From: Pseudolabrys sp.
Lineage (GTDB): Bacteria; Pseudomonadota; Alphaproteobacteria; Rhizobiales; Xanthobacteraceae
NCBI GenBank assembly: GCA_026125925.1
Contig: JAHCKF010000105.1
Span: forward strand, 1-9,664
Reading direction: 5' to 3'
Length of the DNA stretch: 9,664 nucleotides
Below, in pieces: positions 4,932-9,664 of the stretch. The notes under the pieces are model-generated. The model was not told the origin of the DNA and ran no database searches. It saw only the letters and a program-made list of their open reading frames with translations. Position 1 is the stretch's first letter. Each line of letters starts with the position of its first letter. The translations under genes and the position numbers were made by a program.

Positions 4932-6077
4932 CTAACCCGATGACGCCAGCGCTTCGGCCGGCTCCACCTTGAGCGCCAGCCGGATGCCGAGCGTACTGGC
5001 GGCCAGGCAGATGCCGATCGTGATGAGAAACACGATCGCGACGCTTTCCGGATCGAGCACCAGACGGCGCGGGAAATACGGCTTGAAGACGAGCACCAGG
5101 ACCAGCCCCGCCAAATAACCGAAGATCCCCATCGACAGCGCTTGTTGCACGATGAGGCCGACGATCGTCCGGTCGGGTGCGCCAACGAATTTGAGCGTGG
5201 CGATGGAGCGCACCTTGTCCATGGTCAGCGTGTAGATAATCAGGGCAATGATCACCGCCGAAACGATCACCAGCAGCACCATGATCAGCCCCTGCTGCTT
5301 GCGTGCGAGTTGGATGACGAACTTGCTGAGCAGCGTCTCCTGCTGCGCCTGGGTCAGCGCCGTGAGGTGTTTCCAGCGCGACAGCGCCGCCGCCACTTCG
5401 GCGACGGGGACATGCGGCGAGACCTTGGCGATCACCGCATTGATCTGGTCGTTGGCTTCCTGAGTCCCGCCGCGTGCCTGCTCGCGCCGCGAAGCGGGCG
5501 GTGCCAGTTCGAACTGCAATCGCTGCGCGTCGCGCAAGGTGATGTACGCCACCGGATCGCCGGACGAGGTGACTTCCTCGCGCATCAGCCCGACGACGGT
5601 AAAGCTGTGGCCGCGCGTGCCGAGCGGCACTTCCTGGCCGAGGGCAAGGCCGGCGGAGCGGTCGACGATCATCTCGTAATGTCCGCGCAGGATCTCGCGC
5701 CCGGCGACAAGCTGCCGCGGACCGCCGGGCCGGCCCGGCTCGAAGCCGGTCAGAAAGAGCCGCAGCGGGCGTCCGTTCAACTCGGTCTGCACCGATTGGT
5801 AGGTGACCGAACCGGCGCGCGCGATGCCGTAAACACGGCTGACCAGCTCCCGCGTGTCGCCGGGGATGCGCGAGGACTCCGCGAAGGGGCCGTTGGTGCC
5901 GGCCTCGACCACCCAGAGATCGGCGTTGGCGGCGCGCGCCTGACGCAACGCGTCGTCGATCAGTCCGCCATAGACGCCGGTGATCATGATGACGATGCCG
6001 AGCAGGAGGCTCAGCCCGAAATTGGTGAGCACGAAGCGCAGCAGATTGTGCTTGATGTCGCGGTAGGCGAGGTTCAT
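4932..6077 (-). CDS. ABC exporter permease, DevC/MacB/FtsX-type (381 aa)
   Basis: Topology is that of the MacB/FtsX (type VII) permeases: TM1 at about 16-38, a large periplasmic domain at 40-260, then TM2 (262-284), TM3 (305-330) and TM4 (345-367). After TM2 comes the coupling segment TMDKVRSIATLKFVGAP (285-301), the equivalent of the conserved 'E-I-G-x-x-R-A-x-G-A' stretch. The C-terminus VEPAEAL (371-377) is also typical. The periplasmic part begins ANADLWVVEAGTNGPFAE, a pattern I associate with DevC-like permeases of proteobacteria. With its ATPase it would act as a mechanotransmitter in a tripartite exporter, driving a periplasmic adaptor and a TolC-type channel. Its ATG overlaps the adaptor stop by 4 bases (ATGA), which implies translational coupling. 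Confidence 0.92.
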   Translation of the reverse strand: MNLAYRDIKHNLLRFVLTNFGLSLLLGIVIMITGVYGGLIDDALRQARAANADLWVVEAGTNGPFAESSRIPGDTRELVSRVYGIARAGSVTYQSVQTELNGRPLRLFLTGFEPGRPGGPRQLVAGREILRGHYEMIVDRSAGLALGQEVPLGTRGHSFTVVGLMREEVTSSGDPVAYITLRDAQRLQFELAPPASRREQARGGTQEANDQINAVIAKVSPHVPVAEVAAALSRWKHLTALTQAQQETLLSKFVIQLARKQQGLIMVLLVIVSAVIIALIIYTLTMDKVRSIATLKFVGAPDRTIVGLIVQQALSMGIFGYLAGLVLVLVFKPYFPRRLVLDPESVAIVFLITIGICLAASTLGIRLALKVEPAEALASSG

Positions 6078-7237
6078 GGCGTCGCCCCGCCGGCGGCTTT
6101 CGCAGCACGGCCGACGCGCATGCCGCTCACGAGTTGCGTCACCACGGTGGCCTTATCCGGGACGCCGGCTGTGATCTCGAACCGGCCGTCGAGCAGCCGG
6201 TGGCCGAGCGTGACCTTATGCTGGCTCAGGCGGCCGTCCTCGACGGTCCACACCATGCCTTGAGCCTTGCCCAGCCCGACGATCGCCGCCTCGGGCACCA
6301 ACAGCGGCTTCGCCAGGCGCACGGTGGTGATGTAAACTTCGGCCTGTTCGCCGAGATTGAAATTCTCCGGGATCGTGTCGAACGATATGGCGACGCGGCG
6401 CTCTTCGTTGACGCGGTCGCTCTCCGGCTCGATGCGGGCGACGTGGCCGCCAAAGCGCTGGCCCGGCCGCGAACGCAACACGATGTCGGCCGGCGCCCCC
6501 ACCTTGATTTCGCCGGCCTTGCTCTCGTCGATATAGGCCAGCACCCACACGGTCTTCGGATCGATCAGTGTAAACACCGGCTCGCCGGCGCCCGGCGCCG
6601 AGCCGAGTTCCTTCAGCCGCGCGGTGATCATGGCGTCGTACGGCGCGGCGAGCGTGTGGAAATCGAGGGTGGCGGTTTCCTGCTGCAGCAGCGCCATGGC
6701 GACGGCGATGGCGGCGCGCGCCACCGCCACGTCGCTGGTGGCGAGACTGACATCGGCAGCGGCCGCATCCTGCGCGGCCTTGGCCGACTCGGCCGCTTCG
6801 ACCGACGTGGTCGCGCTTTGCACGAGCTGCTGCCGGCGCTCGCTGATGGTCCTGGCATTGGCGAAATTCGCCTGCGCCTTTTGCACGCCGGCGGTCGCGC
6901 GCTGCAGATTGGCTTCGGCCTGTTCGGTGGCCGCCTTGGCGCGGGCGACCCGCGCGCTTCCCTCGCGGTCGTCGAGGCGCGCCAGCACCGCGCCCTTGGC
7001 GACCCGGTCGCCGACATCGGCGCGCAGCTCGGTCAGCACGCCGGCCACCTTGAAGCCGACCTTCGACGTCACGCGGGCCTCGACCGTGCCGAGGCCGAAC
7101 ACCTGGACCGGCACGTCACGCTCGACGGCGGCGATCTGAACTTTGACTGGACGAAGATAGATCGACCAGGCGGCAGCGCCGGCCACGGCGAGGAGCGCGA
7201 CCCCGATGGCGGAGGTGAAGAAGAGTCTGCGATTCAT
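6074..7237 (-). CDS. Periplasmic adaptor (membrane fusion protein), DevB/HlyD/MacA-type (387 aa)
   Basis: One N-terminal membrane anchor (residues 6-27) is followed by the first half of a lipoyl-like domain (about 50-90), with GFKVAGVLTELRADVGDRVAKG as its hallmark. A long alanine/glutamine-rich coiled-coil hairpin spans about 93-190, the second lipoyl half APYDAMITARLKELGSAPGAGEPVF follows at 198-222, and a beta-barrel domain comes next (228-305, WVLAYIDESKAGEIKVGAPADIVL). The protein would bridge the permease to an outer-membrane channel. The ATG at 7237 places the anchor at the N-terminus as the family expects; a TTG at 7294 would add 19 residues across the promoter region and is rejected. 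It is the first gene of the operon, and its TGA overlaps the permease ATG. A FixK/FNR-like site lies about 70 bases upstream. Confidence 0.93.
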   Translation of the reverse strand: MNRRLFFTSAIGVALLAVAGAAAWSIYLRPVKVQIAAVERDVPVQVFGLGTVEARVTSKVGFKVAGVLTELRADVGDRVAKGAVLARLDDREGSARVARAKAATEQAEANLQRATAGVQKAQANFANARTISERRQQLVQSATTSVEAAESAKAAQDAAAADVSLATSDVAVARAAIAVAMALLQQETATLDFHTLAAPYDAMITARLKELGSAPGAGEPVFTLIDPKTVWVLAYIDESKAGEIKVGAPADIVLRSRPGQRFGGHVARIEPESDRVNEERRVAISFDTIPENFNLGEQAEVYITTVRLAKPLLVPEAAIVGLGKAQGMVWTVEDGRLSQHKVTLGHRLLDGRFEITAGVPDKATVVTQLVSGMRVGRAAKAAGGATP

Positions 7238-7299
7238 GGACGTCTCTGCCTCGGGTCGGAAGACCGCGGGCAGAATGCGTCGGACGGGCGTCAATCGAA

Positions 7300-7313
7300 C
7301 TGATCTAAGTCAA
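7300..7313 (-). promoter_or_regulatory. Candidate FixK/FNR-family binding site for the exporter operon
   Basis: On the minus strand TTGACTTAGATCAG matches the FNR/FixK palindrome TTGAT-N4-ATCAA at 8 of 10 positions. Its centre is about 69 bases before the adaptor ATG. A class II activator site at -41.5 would put the transcript start near 7265, with a poor -10 (CATTCT, 7277-7272), leaving a leader of about 28 bases. Prediction only. Confidence 0.4.
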
Positions 7314-7319
7314 CCGGGC

Positions 7320-7343
7320 CGCGGCAGCCGAGCGCCGGCCGCG
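7320..7343 (-). other. GC-rich hairpin immediately after the flhA stop
   Basis: CGCGGC (7320-7325) and GCCGCG (7338-7343) pair across 12 bases directly after the flhA stop codon. No U-tract follows, so it is at best a weak or factor-assisted terminator, or an RNA-stabilising 3' end. Read-through from flhA into the exporter operon is therefore possible. Confidence 0.3.
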
Positions 7344-9470
7344 TCAGATGCTCCCCACCGTCTTCAACCTTGCCCGCGGGTGGATTTCGGACTGCGAGAT
7401 CACCGGCGTCTGGGCGCGGAAGCGCTCGACGATGCCGCGCACGAAAGGCCGGATGCCGGCCGAGGTGACGAGCACCGGGGCTTCGCCCTCGCGCGCCGCC
7501 GCTTCGTAGCTCTGGCGGACGAGGGTGATGAACTCGGTCAGCTTCGAGGGCTGCATGGCGAGCTGGCGATCGTCGCCGGTGCCGATGAGCGATTCCGCGA
7601 AGGCCTGCTCCCACTTCGCCGACAGCGCGATCAGCGGCAGGTAGCCGTTCGGGCTGGTGTACTGAGCGCAGATCTGGCGCGACAGGCGCATACGCACATG
7701 CTCGGTGAGCGCCGTCGGGTTGCGCGTCGAGGCGAGCCCCTCGGCTATGCCTTCGAGAATGGTCGAGAGATCGCGGATCGAGACGCGCTCGGTGAGCAGC
7801 ATCTGCAGCACGCGCTGGATGCCGGACGGCGTGATCTGGTTCGGCACCAGATCCTTGAGCAGTTCGGCCTGTTCCTTCGGCAGCTCCTTGAGCAGCTTCT
7901 GCACCTCGCCGTAGGAGAGGAGCTCCGCCATGTTGCCCTTAAGCAGCTCGGTGAGGTGCGTCGAGAGCACGGTGGCGGCATCGACCACGGTGTAGCCCTG
8001 GATCGCCGCCTCGTCCTTGATCGCGGCATCGACCCAGGTCGCCGGCAGGCCGAAGGTCGGCTCGGTGGTGTGATTGCCGGGCAGCCGCACCTGACCGCCG
8101 GCTGGATCCATGACCATGTACTGGCCGGCCCAGACCCTGCCGGAGCCGGCGTCCACTTCCTTGATCTTGATGACGTAGGTGTTGGCGTCGAGCTGCACGT
8201 TGTCGAGGATGCGCACCGCCGGCATCACGAAGCCCATCTCGCCGGCGAGCGAACGGCGCAGCGCCTTGATCTGCTCGGTGAGGCGGTCGGTGCCGTCCGG
8301 TGAATTGACCAGCGGCAGGAGCGCGTAACCGAGTTCGACCTTGAGATCGTCGATCTTGAGCGCGGCCGAGATAGGCTCCTCCGCGACCTGCGCCGCCTTG
8401 GTCTCGGTCTCCTTCTGGCCCGCTTCGCGCGCCGCCAGTTCCTTGGCGCGGCGGTTGACGAGAAGGGCGAGGCTGACGGCGCCGCCGCCGAGTAGCGTGA
8501 AGGGCAGGAACGGGATGCCGGGCAGCAGCGCCATGATCATCATGACGCCGCCCGACATGCCGAGCGCCTTCGGATACCCGGAGAGCTGGGCCATCAGCGC
8601 CTTGTCGGCCGAGCCGGAGATGCCGGCCTTGGACACGAGCAGGCCCGCCGCGGTCGAGACGATCAGCGCCGGCACCTGGGTGACAAGGCCGTCGCCGACG
8701 GTGAGCAGTGTGTAGGAGTGCACCGCGTCGCCGAACGACAAGCCCTGTTGCGCGATGCCGATGATCATGCCGCCGATGACGTTGATGAACACGACGAGCA
8801 GGCCGGCGATGGCGTCGCCGCGCACGAATTTCGAGGCGCCGTCCATCGCGCCGAAGAAGCCGCCTTCGTCCTCCAGCACCTGGCGGCGGCGGCGCGCCTC
8901 CTTCTCGTCGATCAGGCCGGCGGACAGGTCGGCGTCGATCGCCATCTGCTTGCCGGGCATGGCGTCGAGGTGAAAGCGCGCGGCGACTTCGGCGATACGG
9001 CCCGAACCCTTGGTGATGACGACGAAGTTCACGATCACCAGGATCACGAAGACGATGATGCCGATGACGAAGTTGCCGCCCATCACGAAGTTGCCGAAGG
9101 CCTGGATGACGTGGCCGGCGGCGTCGGTGCCTTCATGACCGTGGGACAGGATCAGGCGCGTCGAGGCAAGGTTCAGCGACAGCCGCAGCATTGTCGAGAT
9201 CAGCAGCACGGTCGGGAAGGCGGAGAATTCGAGCGGCGTCTGGATGAACAGCGCCGTCATCAGGATCAGCACCGACAGGATGATCGAGATGGCGAGGAAG
9301 GCGTCGAGCAGCACCGCCGGCAAGGGCAGGATCAGCACGACCAGGATGGTCAGGACGCCGATCGCCAGCCCGATGTCGCCGCGCCGGATGAAGCCCGAGA
9401 TGTCGCTGAGGCTCGGAATATTGCCAAGCGCCGAGGATTTGGCAGGAGCTGCGGCGGTCGTGTCGGTCAT
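7344..9470 (-). CDS. flhA: Flagellar biosynthesis protein FlhA (type III export gate)
   Basis: A complete 708-aa protein, the usual size for the family. The N-terminal half is membrane-embedded, with hydrophobic segments from about 33 to 337. It contains the conserved STMLRLSLNLASTRLIL block (92-108) and the FHIPEP hallmark DAMPGKQMAIDADLSAGLID (169-188) on the cytoplasmic loop. A variable linker (about 340-370) leads to the cytosolic domain (370-700), with family stretches such as PTFGLPATWV (471-480) and EILTE-like HVRMRLSRQI (591-600). FlhA forms the nonameric export gate of the flagellar basal body and docks chaperone-substrate complexes. ATG at 9470 was chosen because MTDTT starts the normal N-terminus; the open frame continues to 9608 through promoter-like sequence. 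No good Shine-Dalgarno is visible. A CtrA-like site lies upstream. Confidence 0.97.
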   Translation of the reverse strand: MTDTTAAAPAKSSALGNIPSLSDISGFIRRGDIGLAIGVLTILVVLILPLPAVLLDAFLAISIILSVLILMTALFIQTPLEFSAFPTVLLISTMLRLSLNLASTRLILSHGHEGTDAAGHVIQAFGNFVMGGNFVIGIIVFVILVIVNFVVITKGSGRIAEVAARFHLDAMPGKQMAIDADLSAGLIDEKEARRRRQVLEDEGGFFGAMDGASKFVRGDAIAGLLVVFINVIGGMIIGIAQQGLSFGDAVHSYTLLTVGDGLVTQVPALIVSTAAGLLVSKAGISGSADKALMAQLSGYPKALGMSGGVMMIMALLPGIPFLPFTLLGGGAVSLALLVNRRAKELAAREAGQKETETKAAQVAEEPISAALKIDDLKVELGYALLPLVNSPDGTDRLTEQIKALRRSLAGEMGFVMPAVRILDNVQLDANTYVIKIKEVDAGSGRVWAGQYMVMDPAGGQVRLPGNHTTEPTFGLPATWVDAAIKDEAAIQGYTVVDAATVLSTHLTELLKGNMAELLSYGEVQKLLKELPKEQAELLKDLVPNQITPSGIQRVLQMLLTERVSIRDLSTILEGIAEGLASTRNPTALTEHVRMRLSRQICAQYTSPNGYLPLIALSAKWEQAFAESLIGTGDDRQLAMQPSKLTEFITLVRQSYEAAAREGEAPVLVTSAGIRPFVRGIVERFRAQTPVISQSEIHPRARLKTVGSI

Positions 9471-9555
9471 AAGGGGAGTGCGCTCGCGGTGCGGACGTCT
9501 AAAGGAGGCGCCCGGCGCGAATGCCGGCAACCCGGCAAAGATTGCCCAGTTTATG

Positions 9556-9571
9556 GTTAGCGAGTGGTTAA
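9556..9571 (-). promoter_or_regulatory. Candidate CtrA binding site upstream of flhA
   Basis: On the minus strand TTAA (9571-9568), seven bases and CTAAC (9560-9556) match the CtrA consensus TTAA-N7-TTAAC at 8 of 9 positions. It lies about 86 bases before the flhA ATG, a plausible promoter position. CtrA controls early flagellar genes, flhA included, in Caulobacter and several other alphaproteobacteria. Confidence 0.5.
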
Positions 9572-9584
9572 CGGCCGCCCGCGA

Positions 9585-9616
9585 CCCCTCCCGCGCGTTG
9601 GGGGACACGGGAGGGG
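9585..9616. repeat. Perfect 9-bp inverted repeat upstream of flhA
   Basis: CCCCTCCCG (9585-9593) and CGGGAGGGG (9608-9616) flank a 14-base loop. No T-tract follows on either strand. It may form the 3' end of a transcript entering from the right, beyond the window. Confidence 0.45.
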
Positions 9617-9642
9617 CGGGACGGGCCTCGGGAGCCCGCCCC
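9613..9642. repeat. Second inverted repeat, overlapping the first
   Basis: GGGGCGGG (9613-9620) and CCCGCCCC (9635-9642) flank a 14-base loop. They share bases 9613-9616 with the neighbouring repeat, so the two full stems cannot form together. No gene can be supported in the remaining bases to the right edge. Confidence 0.4.
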
Positions 9643-9664
9643 GGCCGCCGGGCATCAGCCCGCC

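Noticed and set aside
4924..6108. 394-aa minus-strand frame overlapping the permease
   Set aside because: Frame-shifted reading of the permease gene; the other frame has membrane segments and family motifs.
8718..9560. 280-aa plus-strand frame, with other long plus-strand frames at 7206-8303, 6134-7303 and 5142-6263
   Set aside because: They are antisense shadows of flhA and the exporter genes. Sequences rich in His, Asp, Gln and Arg with no recognisable domain, caused by GC-rich third codon positions.
9503..9571. Strong plus-strand AGGAGG at 9503-9508 followed by a 16-codon frame from ATG at 9521
   Set aside because: Spacing of 12 bases is too long, the frame is very short, and it ends in the CtrA-like site. 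Most likely chance.

Overview
The window looks like chromosomal DNA from an alphaproteobacterium of the Rhizobiales, probably the Bradyrhizobiaceae/Xanthobacteraceae side. The reasons are high GC with long antisense open frames, two small conserved proteins of a kind I associate with that group, and candidate regulatory sites of alphaproteobacterial type: EcfG, CtrA and FixK/FNR. I see no insertion sequence, phage gene, tRNA, rRNA or CRISPR array. Nearly all genes lie on the minus strand; the one clear plus-strand gene is a small tautomerase.

Left part (1-2621), mostly small genes. A lipoprotein gene runs off the left edge (1-858, minus) and carries a region resembling the catalytic core of lytic transglycosylases. 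It is followed by a 69-aa single-pass membrane protein (1105-1314, minus) with its own terminator at 961-994 and a textbook EcfG general-stress promoter at 1444-1468. The 440-base gap upstream of that gene holds a direct repeat, an 11-bp inverted repeat and the terminator of the next gene. Then come an 82-aa conserved protein (1755-2003, minus), a divergent 4-oxalocrotonate-tautomerase homologue (2200-2433, plus) and a convergent 55-aa zinc-ribbon protein (2454-2621, minus).

Middle part (2726-7237), transport. A YhhS/YfcJ-like major facilitator transporter (2726-3913, minus) sits behind a 279-base leader with three hairpins, the last being an intrinsic terminator 48 bases before the start codon. 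Upstream of it is a tightly packed operon: membrane fusion protein, MacB/FtsX-type permease and ATPase. Order and sizes match a DevBCA-like tripartite ABC exporter that would work with an outer-membrane TolC-type channel encoded elsewhere. A FixK/FNR-like box lies where an activator would sit for this operon.

Right part (7344-9664). A complete flhA gene (flagellar type III export gate) has a near-consensus CtrA site upstream, followed by GC-rich hairpins at the right edge. flhA is the only flagellar gene visible; fliR and flhB, which often follow it, are absent here.

I find no clearly new multi-gene system. The features most worth a second look are the structured leader of the transporter, the stress-promoter small membrane protein, and the candidate oxygen-regulated DevBCA-like exporter beside flhA.
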